Origin: a bacterium
GTDB taxonomy: Bacteria; Sysuimicrobiota; Sysuimicrobiia; Sysuimicrobiales; Segetimicrobiaceae
Length of the DNA stretch: 57,207 bases
Direction of reading: 5' to 3'
NCBI GenBank assembly: GCA_035295165.1
Contig: DATGJN010000075.1
Span: forward strand, 1-57,207
Part shown: positions 8,016 to 15,379 of the stretch, piece after piece
Numbering within the stretch: the first letter of the stretch is position 1
Layout of the letters: each line of letters starts with the position of its first letter
The notes under the pieces: model-generated
The model's database searches: none
Told to the model about the DNA's origin: nothing
What the model saw: the letters and a program-made list of their open reading frames with translations, nothing else
Made by a program: the position numbers and the translations under genes

Positions 8016-9320
8016 TCAGCGGCCGGCGAGCTCGCGGGCGAGCGCGAGCGCTTCGTCCCGCGTCCGGACGCGCCCTTCGAGTCGGGCATCGTCCAGCGAC
8101 CGGAGGATCGTCCCCACCCGCGGGCCCGGGCGCACGCCGAGCGCCAGCAGATCGTCTCCCGTGACGAGCCGCGGGGGAAGCGGCGGCTCGGCCTCGATCT
8201 CGCCCTGACGCTGGCGCACCCAGTCGTACGTGGACAGATCCCCGTGACTCGCCACGCAGTCGGCGCGGTGCAGTTCCAGCAACTCCGGGAATTCCGGGGA
8301 GGCGAGCAGTCGCCTGAGCCGCGCCTCCCGCATCCGGGGCACATCCTTGAAGATCATATGCTGCTGCACGAGCGACGTCACGCGCTCCACGTCACGCCGG
8401 GGGAAGCGTAGACGTTCCATCACCCCGTGCGCGAGCGCCGCGCCGACCTCGTCGTGACGGTCGAACCGGATGCGGTCCGCCCGCACCAGCGTCGGCGGCT
8501 TCCCGACGTCGTGGAGCAACGCGGCCATCGCGAGCGCGGGCGTCGGCGCCGCGAGCGCACCCATCACCAACCGGGTGTGCTCGAAGACGTCGCCCTCAGG
8601 GTGGAACTCCTCGGGCTGCGGAACACCGGCCTCCGCGGCCACCTCCGGCAGCACGACCCCGAGCAGCCCGGTGGCGTGCAGCAACCCGAGCGCCCGCGCC
8701 GGGGCCGGGCCGGTCGCGAGACGCAGGAGTTCGTCCCGCACGCGCTCCGGACTGATCTGGCGGAGCCCGTCGCGCATCCGTCGGAGGGCCGTGAGCGTGT
8801 CCGGCGCGATCTCGAACCCGAGCTCGGCGGCCTGGCGGATTGCGCGAAGCATCCGCAGTCCGTCCTCCGCGAACCGAGCCTCCGGATCTCCAATCGTCCG
8901 CAGCACCCGGGCCTCGAGGTCCGCCTGCCCTCCCACGAAGTCCAGCAGACGCCCGCCCTGGGGGTCCCAGAACAGCCCGTTGACGGTGAAGTCGCGCCGG
9001 AGCGCGTCCTCGCGCGGGGTGGCGTAGCGGACCGACGACGGGTGCCGCCCGTCGCGGTAGGGACCCTCCGTGCGGAACGTCGCCACCTCGTAGGCCTCGG
9101 CGCCGACGATCACCTGGACGACGCCGAACGCGGCGCCGACAGGCACGGTCTTCGGAAACAGCGCAGCCACCTCGGCCGGCGTCGCCGCCGTCGCGATGTC
9201 GTAGTCCGCCGCCCGGCGGCGGAGCAGCATGTCCCGCACGCACCCGCCCGCGAGATAGCTCTCGAATCCGGCCGCGCGCAGGCGCACCACGACCTCCGAC
9301 GCAGTGGTCAGCGAGGGCAT
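8016..9320 (-). CDS. cca: CCA tRNA nucleotidyltransferase / poly(A) polymerase family protein with HD domain
   Basis: A 434-residue class II nucleotidyltransferase that adds or repairs the 3' CCA of tRNA. The head domain has YLAGGCVRDMLLRRRAADYDIATAA (the GG...RD...DxD catalytic signature), followed by RRDFTVNGLFWDP and EDGLRMLRAIRQAAELGFEI (nucleotide-recognition neck). An HD domain follows (AALLHDVGKPPT), then a C-terminal arm. The ATG at 9320 (MPSLTTASEVV) is 35 nt past the sigma-factor stop and has no strong ribosome binding site, so the N terminus is tentative. A CC-adding or A-adding specialist is possible; the residues do not decide this. Confidence 0.93.
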   Translation of the reverse strand: MPSLTTASEVVVRLRAAGFESYLAGGCVRDMLLRRRAADYDIATAATPAEVAALFPKTVPVGAAFGVVQVIVGAEAYEVATFRTEGPYRDGRHPSSVRYATPREDALRRDFTVNGLFWDPQGGRLLDFVGGQADLEARVLRTIGDPEARFAEDGLRMLRAIRQAAELGFEIAPDTLTALRRMRDGLRQISPERVRDELLRLATGPAPARALGLLHATGLLGVVLPEVAAEAGVPQPEEFHPEGDVFEHTRLVMGALAAPTPALAMAALLHDVGKPPTLVRADRIRFDRHDEVGAALAHGVMERLRFPRRDVERVTSLVQQHMIFKDVPRMREARLRRLLASPEFPELLELHRADCVASHGDLSTYDWVRQRQGEIEAEPPLPPRLVTGDDLLALGVRPGPRVGTILRSLDDARLEGRVRTRDEALALARELAGR

Positions 9321-9355
9321 CGTGAAGAAAGCGAGGTTGGCCTCGGTCGCCGCGG

Positions 9356-10147
9356 TCAGTCGCGCGCCGCCGGCGGCCGCCCCGCGATCATGCCGCGCAG
9401 GCGCGCGAGCGCATCGCGCAGCACCCGCGACACGTGCATCTGCGAGATCCCCAACCGACGGGCGATCTCGGCCTGAGAGAGGTCTTCGTAGAATCGAAGC
9501 CGCACCACCTCGCGCGCGCGTTCGGGCAGCCGGGCGAGCGCCGCGTCGAGCGTCGCGCGGTCCTCCAGGGACTCGAGCACCGGATCCTCGGTGCCGACCG
9601 TGTCCGCCAGCGCCGTCCCGTGATCGTCGTCGCCGTCCGGCATCTCCGCGTCGAGCGACGCCGGGCTGTACGCCCGTCCGACTTCCATCGCTTCGAGGAC
9701 GTCCTCGAACGGGATGCCGGCGGCCTCCGCGATCTCGGGAATCGTGGGCGACCGACCCAGCTTTTGCGAAAGCTCCTCGACGGCCCGCATCAGCGCGTAG
9801 TTCAGCTCGCGCAGCCGCCTGGGCACGCGAACCGCCCACAGCTTGTCCCGAAAGTGCCGCTTGATCTCGCCGACGATCGTGGGCGTGGCGTACGTCGTGA
9901 ACTCGATGCCGCGCATGGGGTCGTAGCGGTCGATCGCCTTCAACAGCCCGATCTGCGCGACCTGGATCACGTCCTCGAGCGGCTCGCCCCGGTCCGCGAA
10001 CTTCCGGGCGAGATAGATCGCCAGGTTCTCGTGCGCGAGCACGAGTTCGTCTCGCGCCTCAGCCTCTCGCCCGGCGTGGTACCGCGCAAACAGCGCACGG
10101 ATCTCGGCTTTCGTCGGAATCGGGCGCGCGGGACGGCGCGACGCCAT
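9356..10147 (-). CDS. SigB/SigF/SigG-family RNA polymerase sigma factor
   Basis: A 263-residue group 3 sigma factor lacking region 1. Region 2 (about 35-105: LAIYLARKFADRGEPLEDVIQVAQIGLLKAIDRYDP, then FTTYATPTIVGEIKRHFRD) binds core polymerase and the -10 element. Region 3 follows (LSQKLGRSPTIPEIAEAAG), and region 4 ends in a helix-turn-helix (LSQAEIARRLGISQMHVSRV) for the -35 element. The similarity to stress/sporulation sigma factors is clear, but the regulon cannot be read. The gene directly follows an RsbW-like gene with a 3-nt gap, the usual arrangement for a sigma factor with its cognate anti-sigma factor. It is within the mnmA-cca operon. Confidence 0.94.
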   Translation of the reverse strand: MASRRPARPIPTKAEIRALFARYHAGREAEARDELVLAHENLAIYLARKFADRGEPLEDVIQVAQIGLLKAIDRYDPMRGIEFTTYATPTIVGEIKRHFRDKLWAVRVPRRLRELNYALMRAVEELSQKLGRSPTIPEIAEAAGIPFEDVLEAMEVGRAYSPASLDAEMPDGDDDHGTALADTVGTEDPVLESLEDRATLDAALARLPERAREVVRLRFYEDLSQAEIARRLGISQMHVSRVLRDALARLRGMIAGRPPAARD

Positions 10148-10150
10148 CGA

Positions 10151-10579
10151 TCAGCCTCCGCGCCGCTTGACGAGCCGCACCCCGGCCGTGCCCGCCGCGA
10201 CATCCCGGCGCGCTTCGACCTCGTCCACGAGGCACTGCATCAGGAACACCCCCAGGCGCCCCTCGTCTAGGTCGGCGTCGCCGTCGGGCGCCCCGGGAGC
10301 CAACGAGATCCCCGGGCCGCGCCCGTCCACGCTGACCTCGAGCGCGTCCCCGCGCAGCGCAAACCGCACGACCAGGGAGGACCCCGGCGCAACACCGGCG
10401 GTGATCAGCGACGTACAGGCCTCGCTCACGGCGATCTTGAGGTCCTCGATCTCGTCGTACATCAGCCCCTGGCGTGCCGCCACTGCGGCGGTCGTGAGTC
10501 GCACGACGCTGACGAATTCGGCGCGGGCCGGGATCGTGACCTCGACCTGCTCGACGTCGGCCGACCGCGGCTGCTCCAC
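10151..10579 (-). CDS. RsbW/SpoIIAB-like anti-sigma regulatory protein (GHKL fold)
   Basis: A 142-residue protein with the single GHKL ATPase-like domain of anti-sigma factor kinases: the N-box region DLKIAVSEACTSLI, a G1-like VDGRGPGISL, and a G2-like GRLGVFLMQCLVDEVE. RsbW-type proteins bind the sigma factor and are released by an anti-anti-sigma factor. The Mg-coordinating Asn expected in SEACTN is Ser here, and the G1 box is not canonical, so kinase activity is doubtful while sigma binding may remain. The GTG at 10579 follows GGGAGG and lies 1 nt after the ytxH stop. No RsbV-like antagonist is nearby. Confidence 0.85.
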   Translation of the reverse strand: MEQPRSADVEQVEVTIPARAEFVSVVRLTTAAVAARQGLMYDEIEDLKIAVSEACTSLITAGVAPGSSLVVRFALRGDALEVSVDGRGPGISLAPGAPDGDADLDEGRLGVFLMQCLVDEVEARRDVAAGTAGVRLVKRRGG

Positions 10580-10580
10580 C

Positions 10581-10970
10581 CTACGCCTCCCGGTCGTCGG
10601 CGGGCAGATCGTCGCTTCCCCGCCGCAAGATCGACTCGCGCCCCGACTCGAACGCGTCCCGCATGCGCCCGGACGTCTCGTCGAACACGCCGCGGCCGCG
10701 GTCCAGCACGTCGCCCGCGGTAGAACGGACGCGGGACGCGATCTCGTCGGCGTTGGCTCGGACTCGGCCCGTGACCTCATCGGCGGTCCGGCGGACCTGG
10801 TCCGCCACCCGCTCCGCGCGGTCCCGCGCGCGGTCGCGCATCTGCTCGCCCTCCCGGCGAAGACGCTCCCGCGTCTCTTCGCCGGCGGCGGGTGCGAACA
10901 GGATTCCCAGCGCCACCCCGATCAGGGCACCCAACATCAATCCCGTGAACAAATCGCGACGCTCGTTCAT
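10581..10970 (-). CDS. YtxH domain protein
   Basis: A 129-residue small membrane protein. An N-terminal hydrophobic glycine-rich segment (LFTGLMLGALIGVALGILFA) is followed by PAAGEETRERLR, the classic YtxH signature. A long charged amphipathic helix with periodic Arg/Ala/Val follows, likely coiled coil. YtxH proteins are linked to general stress regulons, but their biochemical role is unknown. The ATG at 10970 overlaps the DUF948 stop as ATGA and has GGAGGAGGG upstream. The neighbouring stress-type sigma/anti-sigma genes fit the family's known context. Confidence 0.85.
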   Translation of the reverse strand: MNERRDLFTGLMLGALIGVALGILFAPAAGEETRERLRREGEQMRDRARDRAERVADQVRRTADEVTGRVRANADEIASRVRSTAGDVLDRGRGVFDETSGRMRDAFESGRESILRRGSDDLPADDREA

Positions 10971-11386
10971 TCCCCGTCCCTCCTCCTGTCCCGTCTCGGC
11001 CGGACCCACTCCATCCCCTCGCGGACGACGGATACGAGCCCCGCGACGCTGGCGAGCGATGGCAACACCACATCACGCGCCGCGTGACCGATGCTATCCA
11101 GCACGCCGTCCACTCTCCGAACGGCCGAGGTCGACAGTTTCTCGAGCCGTTCCACCGACGCCGCAAGGCTGGCCACCGTGTCGGTCGTCCGATTGAGCTG
11201 CTGGATCAAGCCCTCAAGGTCGCGCACCAGACTCGGGAGCGCACCGTCCACGCTCGCGAGCACCGCCTCGGCGCGCATCGCGGTCCGGCGAATCTGCAAC
11301 AGCGCTGGCACCAACGCGATCACCGCCGCGGCGAACGCCAACGCGATCACCGCCAGGCTCAAGTCCGCCACGCTCACCCCGGTCAT
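10967..11386 (-). CDS. DUF948 domain protein
   Basis: A 139-residue protein with one N-terminal transmembrane helix (LSLAVIALAFAAAVIALVPALL), then an amphipathic helical region typical of DUF948 (repeated VDGALPSLVRDLEGL, LIQQLNRTTDTVASLAASVE, LEKLSTSAVRRVDGVL). It is often found beside YtxH genes, as here. Function is unknown; an envelope-associated stress protein is a reasonable inference. The start overlaps the mnmA stop (ATGA) with GGAGGGG upstream, indicating translational coupling. Confidence 0.85.
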   Translation of the reverse strand: MTGVSVADLSLAVIALAFAAAVIALVPALLQIRRTAMRAEAVLASVDGALPSLVRDLEGLIQQLNRTTDTVASLAASVERLEKLSTSAVRRVDGVLDSIGHAARDVVLPSLASVAGLVSVVREGMEWVRPRRDRRRDGE

Positions 11387-12480
11387 CGGCGCCCCCCTCC
11401 ACTATACTCTACCCTGTCGATCACGCCGCCTCCCAACACCACGTCGCCGTCGTAAAATGCGATCGCCTGCCCGGGAGCCGCGGCACGGGGCGGCTCGGGA
11501 AACCGCACGCGCACCCGCCCGTCCGGCGTCGGCAGGACCACCGCCGCGATGTCCGCGCCGGCGTGACGGATCCGGGCGGTGACCCGGCGCTCGCCCGCGA
11601 GCCGCGGGATCGCGATCCAGTTGACCTCGGTCGCCAACAGCTCATCGCAGTGCACGGATGCCTCGTCGCCGACGACCAGCGCATTTCGCGCCGCATCGAT
11701 GGTGACGACGTATCGAGGGTCGGCGCCCGCCGCTCCCAGTCCGCGGCGCTGGCCGACGGTGTACCGCGCCAGTCCCCGATGCTCGCCGACCTGGTGCCCT
11801 TCCAGATCATAGATCGGCCCGGGCCGCGCCGCTGCTGGCTCCAGCCGCGCCACCACCTCGCTGTAGTCCCCGCGTGGCACGAAGCAGATCTCCTGACTGT
11901 CCGGCTTCTCCGCCACGTTGAGGCGGTGCCGACGCGCGATCTCCCGGATCTGCGGCTTCGTATACGCGCCGACCGGGAACCGCACGTGGGCGAGTTGCTC
12001 CTGCGTGAGGCCGGCGAGCACGTAGGACTGGTCCTTGCGCGCGTCGACCGCCCGCAATAGGCGATACCGTCCGTCCGGCCCGCGTGCCACGCGCGCGTAA
12101 TGGCCCGTGGCGAGCGCGTCCATCTCGAACCCGAGGACCCGCTCGAGCAGCAGCCGGAACTTGATCGCCCGGTTGCAGGCGATGCAGGGGTTGGGCGTGC
12201 GGCCGCGCGCGTACTCGTCGGCAAAGTAGCCGATCACCTCGCGCTCGAACGCGTCGCGGAGGTTCAGGACGTAGTGCCGCACCCCCAGTGCGCGGGCGGC
12301 CGCCCGGGCGTCGTCGATCGCGCCCACGCCGCAACACCCGGCCCCGGTCTCGGTCTGGGGCACCCACGACGGCCACAGGTTCATCGTGAACCCGACGACG
12401 TCGTGCCCCTCCGCGACGAGCAGCGCCGCAGCGACCGCGCTGTCCACCCCGCCGCTCATCGCGACGGCCACACGTACCAT
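11383..12480 (-). CDS. mnmA: tRNA-specific 2-thiouridylase MnmA
   Basis: A 365-residue ATP-dependent enzyme that puts sulfur on U34 of tRNAs for Lys, Glu and Gln. The PP-loop is SGGVDS (9-14). TPNPCIACN supplies Cys99 and Cys102, and EICFV supplies Cys199, the two regions that provide the catalytic cysteine pair. ATGHYAR and YTVGQRRGLG are further family blocks. Length is normal. A GGGGAGG ribosome binding site precedes the ATG at 12480. It is the first gene of the run that continues through the sigma factor to parA, although the 49-nt gap to rarA allows readthrough from upstream. Confidence 0.97.
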   Translation of the reverse strand: MVRVAVAMSGGVDSAVAAALLVAEGHDVVGFTMNLWPSWVPQTETGAGCCGVGAIDDARAAARALGVRHYVLNLRDAFEREVIGYFADEYARGRTPNPCIACNRAIKFRLLLERVLGFEMDALATGHYARVARGPDGRYRLLRAVDARKDQSYVLAGLTQEQLAHVRFPVGAYTKPQIREIARRHRLNVAEKPDSQEICFVPRGDYSEVVARLEPAAARPGPIYDLEGHQVGEHRGLARYTVGQRRGLGAAGADPRYVVTIDAARNALVVGDEASVHCDELLATEVNWIAIPRLAGERRVTARIRHAGADIAAVVLPTPDGRVRVRFPEPPRAAAPGQAIAFYDGDVVLGGGVIDRVEYSGGGRR

Positions 12481-12529
12481 GCCTGCCTCCCCGCGTCCCG
12501 CGACGTCGCCTCACGTCGCCGCGCGCTCC

Positions 12530-13864
12530 CTACGGCCGGCGATACCGTTTGCTGCCTGACCACCACGCGCGGAGCCGGCGGGACACCTCCGCCTCGTAGC
12601 CAAACCCCGTGGGGTCATAGTATACCCGATCCTTCACGTTGTCGGGAACATACTGCTGCGCCACGAACCCGTCCGGATCGTCGTGGGGGTACACATACCC
12701 CTCTCCGTGGCCAAGCGCGCGGACGCCGGGCACGCTCGTGTCGCGCAACGCCCGGGGTACCGGCCGGGCCTCCTCGCGCCGTACGTCCTCCGCCGCCCCG
12801 TCGATCGCGCGGACCGTTGCGTTGCTCTTCGGCGCCGCTGCGATGTAGATCGCCGCCTCGGCCATCGGGATGCGGGCCTCGGGCAGCCCGACGAGGTCCA
12901 GCGCCTGGGCCGCCGCGACGGCGATCAGCAGCGCCTGCGGGTCGGCGAGGCCCACGTCCTCCGCGGCATGCACCACCATGCGGCGCGCGATGTAGCGGGG
13001 ATCCTCCCCCGCCTCCAACATCCGGGCGAGCCAGTACACCGCGGCGTCCGGGTCCGACCCGCGCATGCTTTTGATGAACGCCGAGATCATGTCGTAGTGC
13101 GCGTCGCCCGCGCGGTCGTACAACAGCGTGCGCTTGCCCGCCTCCTCGGCGGCGGCCGCGGTGATATGGCGCACGCCCGACGCGTCCGGGGTCGTGGCCG
13201 CGCATGCAAGTTCCAGGACGCCGAGCGCCGTCCGAGCGTCGCCGTTCGAGGCGCGGGCGATGTACGCGAGGGCGTCGTCGGACGCCGCCACGCGGTCCTC
13301 GCCGAGGCCGCGTGGGTCGATGAGCGCGCGGCGGAGGATCGTCTCGAGATCATCGAGGCCGAGCGGCTCGAGCGCGAACACCCGTGAACGCGACACAAGC
13401 GTGGGCGTGACGTCGTGGAACGGATTGCCCGTCGTGGCGCCGATCAGCACGACGGTCCCGTCCTCGACATGCGGGAGGAGCACGTCCTGCTGCGCCTTGT
13501 TCAGGCGGTGGATCTCGTCCACGAACAGGATCGTACGCACGCCGTGGAACCGCCGGCGATCCCGCGCTTCCTCGATCAGCCGCCGGATCTCGGCAACGCC
13601 GGTCGTCACGGCGTTCACCGGCTCGAAGTGCGCCCGGGTGACCTGCGCGATCACGTGCGCCAGCGACGTCTTCCCCGTCCCGGGCGGCCCGAAGAGGATC
13701 GCAGAGGTGAGTAGGTCGGCCTCGATCACCCGTCGGAGCAGACGGTCGGGACCGAGCAAGTGGACCTGCCCCACCACTTCATCGAGCGTGCGCGGACGCA
13801 TGCGAGCGGCCAGCGGAGCCCCGCGGTCGCGCTCTCGCGCGTCGGGCGGCGTGAACAGATCCAC
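12530..13864 (-). CDS. rarA: Replication-associated recombination AAA+ ATPase RarA (MgsA)
   Basis: A 444-residue AAA+ protein related to clamp-loader subunits that acts at stalled forks. Walker A is [10 protein letters not shown] (about 58-67), Walker B is ILFVDEIHRLN, sensor 1 is LIGATTGNP, and the C-terminal tetramerisation region carries HYDMISAFIKSMRGSDPDA and the PHDDPDGFVAQQYVPD motif. The GTG at 13864 is chosen because the promoter -10 box ends 6 nt upstream with no room for a ribosome binding site; a TTG eight codons earlier would lie upstream of the predicted transcription start. Confidence 0.95.
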   Translation of the reverse strand: MDLFTPPDARERDRGAPLAARMRPRTLDEVVGQVHLLGPDRLLRRVIEADLLTSAILFGPPGTGKTSLAHVIAQVTRAHFEPVNAVTTGVAEIRRLIEEARDRRRFHGVRTILFVDEIHRLNKAQQDVLLPHVEDGTVVLIGATTGNPFHDVTPTLVSRSRVFALEPLGLDDLETILRRALIDPRGLGEDRVAASDDALAYIARASNGDARTALGVLELACAATTPDASGVRHITAAAAEEAGKRTLLYDRAGDAHYDMISAFIKSMRGSDPDAAVYWLARMLEAGEDPRYIARRMVVHAAEDVGLADPQALLIAVAAAQALDLVGLPEARIPMAEAAIYIAAAPKSNATVRAIDGAAEDVRREEARPVPRALRDTSVPGVRALGHGEGYVYPHDDPDGFVAQQYVPDNVKDRVYYDPTGFGYEAEVSRRLRAWWSGSKRYRRP

Positions 13865-13870
13865 GCCCCC

Positions 13871-13899
13871 ATCATGCGCGCACCTCAAGACCGTGTCAA
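13871..13899 (-). promoter_or_regulatory. Leaderless-type promoter of rarA
   Basis: On the minus strand a perfect -35 TTGACA (13899-13894), a 17-bp spacer and a -10 CATGAT (13876-13871) are followed after 6 nt by the GTG start. Transcription is expected to begin at or next to the start codon. Confidence 0.7.
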
Positions 13900-13952
13900 G
13901 GAATGGCGCTCGCGCCGGCGCGCCGCGCGGTGGCCCTCACGTCGGTCGCGGA

Positions 13953-15230
13953 CTACGGATAGATCCCGCGCGCCATCAACGCCTCGGCCACGCGCTGCAC
14001 GGAGAAGATCAGCGCCCCGGTGCGCAGCGACACGCCCTGCTCGCTCGCAACCCGCGTGACCTGCCCGAAGCTGTGCACCATCAGCCGCTCGAGGTTGGCG
14101 TTGATCTCCTCTTCGCTCCAGAAGTAGGACTGGAGGTCTTGCACCCACTCGAAATACGACACGATCACGCCGCCGGCGTTGGCCAAGATGTCGGGCACGA
14201 TCGTGACGCCGCGGGTGCCCAGGATCTCGTCGGCCTCGGGCGTCGTCGGCCCGTTCGCCCCCTCGACGATCACCCGCGCCTGGATCCGCTCGGCGTTCGC
14301 CCCGGTGATCTGCCCCTCGATCGCGGCCGGCACGAGCATGTCACAGGGCAACTCGAGCAGCTCCGCGTTGGACACGGCCTCCGCCTCGGGGTACCCGGCG
14401 AGGGCGCCCGTCTCCTTCAGATAGGAGAGCGCCGCGTTCGGATCGAGGCCCTTCGGATTGTAGATCCCCCCGCGCACGTCGCTCATCCCGACGACGGTGC
14501 ACCCCTGCGCGTGCAGCAGGCGCGCGGTGACCCCGCCGACGTTGCCGCTTCCCTGCACCACCGCGCGGCTCCCCGCAAACGGACGGCCGAGATACCGCGC
14601 TGCCTCCCGGGCGGCGATCATGACGCCCCGGCCGGTCGCTTCGAGGCGGCCGGCGGAACCGCCGATCACGACGGGCTTGCCGGTGACCACCGTCGGCACC
14701 GAATAGCCTCGGTGCATGCTGTACGTGTCCATGAACCACGCCATGACCTGGGCGTTGGTGCCTACGTCCGGCGCCGGGATGTCTTCGTGCGATCCGATCA
14801 ACGGGCTGATCTCCGTTGCGTATCGGCGCGTCAGCCGCTCGAGCTCGGCCGCGGACAGCGCCGCCGGATCACAGGTGACGCCGCCTTTGGCGCCGCCGTA
14901 TGGCAGATGGTTGAGCGCCGCCTTCCACGTCATCCACATCGCGAGCGCGCGGACCTCGCTGATCCGCACCTGAGGGCTATACCGAAGCCCGCCCTTCGTC
15001 GGGCCCAGGGTGCCGTTGTGGATGATGCGGTATCCGGTGAACATCTGCACCGACCCGTCGTCCATCTGCACCGGGAAGTGCACCGTGAACTCCCGATGGG
15101 GTTGGCACAGCACGTCCCGAATCCCCCGCTTCAGCGTCAGGCGATCGGCGGCGTAGGAAAACTGCCGCAGCGCCATCTCCCAGGGGTCGTCGTGCAGCGC
15201 CGCCACGTCTGCGGGGGTGCTCTTCACCAC
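13953..15230 (-). CDS. gdhA: Glu/Leu/Phe/Val dehydrogenase (glutamate dehydrogenase)
   Basis: About 425 residues, matching the hexameric glutamate dehydrogenase size. The substrate domain carries GPTKGGLRY and PYGGAKGGVTCDP (catalytic Lys region), then the catalytic Asp segment SHEDIPAPDVGT. The Rossmann domain has VQGSGNVGG (GxGxxG). It interconverts glutamate and 2-oxoglutarate plus ammonia; NAD versus NADP preference is not read here. The start is one of several GTG codons (15239, 15230, 15227). The strongest purine-rich stretch, GAAGGGAGCGGGAG, is somewhat far upstream, so the N terminus is uncertain by a few residues. The gene is transcribed alone from the promoter at 15294-15323. Confidence 0.95.
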   Translation of the reverse strand: MVKSTPADVAALHDDPWEMALRQFSYAADRLTLKRGIRDVLCQPHREFTVHFPVQMDDGSVQMFTGYRIIHNGTLGPTKGGLRYSPQVRISEVRALAMWMTWKAALNHLPYGGAKGGVTCDPAALSAAELERLTRRYATEISPLIGSHEDIPAPDVGTNAQVMAWFMDTYSMHRGYSVPTVVTGKPVVIGGSAGRLEATGRGVMIAAREAARYLGRPFAGSRAVVQGSGNVGGVTARLLHAQGCTVVGMSDVRGGIYNPKGLDPNAALSYLKETGALAGYPEAEAVSNAELLELPCDMLVPAAIEGQITGANAERIQARVIVEGANGPTTPEADEILGTRGVTIVPDILANAGGVIVSYFEWVQDLQSYFWSEEEINANLERLMVHSFGQVTRVASEQGVSLRTGALIFSVQRVAEALMARGIYP

Positions 15231-15293
15231 CGGCGACCCCACGAGACACGCATCCGCATCCGGTCTCCCGCTCCCTTCGTCACACCGCCGTCC

Positions 15294-15323
15294 ATCATAG
15301 CATCGCGCCGCGCGGCGGTTCAA
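15294..15323 (-). promoter_or_regulatory. Promoter of gdhA
   Basis: On the minus strand -35 TTGAAC (15323-15318) and -10 TATGAT (15299-15294) are spaced 18 bp apart. The predicted start near 15287 gives a leader of about 57 nt before the gdhA GTG. Confidence 0.65.
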
Positions 15324-15379
15324 TTCGGCGCACGCTCGCACCAGCGCTCGACCGGCGTGACCGAAGCGCCCGACCGCAC

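Noticed and set aside
15311-15330. GGTTCAATTC, resembling the T-arm of a tRNA
   Set aside because: No cloverleaf or CCA-proximal acceptor stem can be formed around it; part of it is the -35 box of gdhA.
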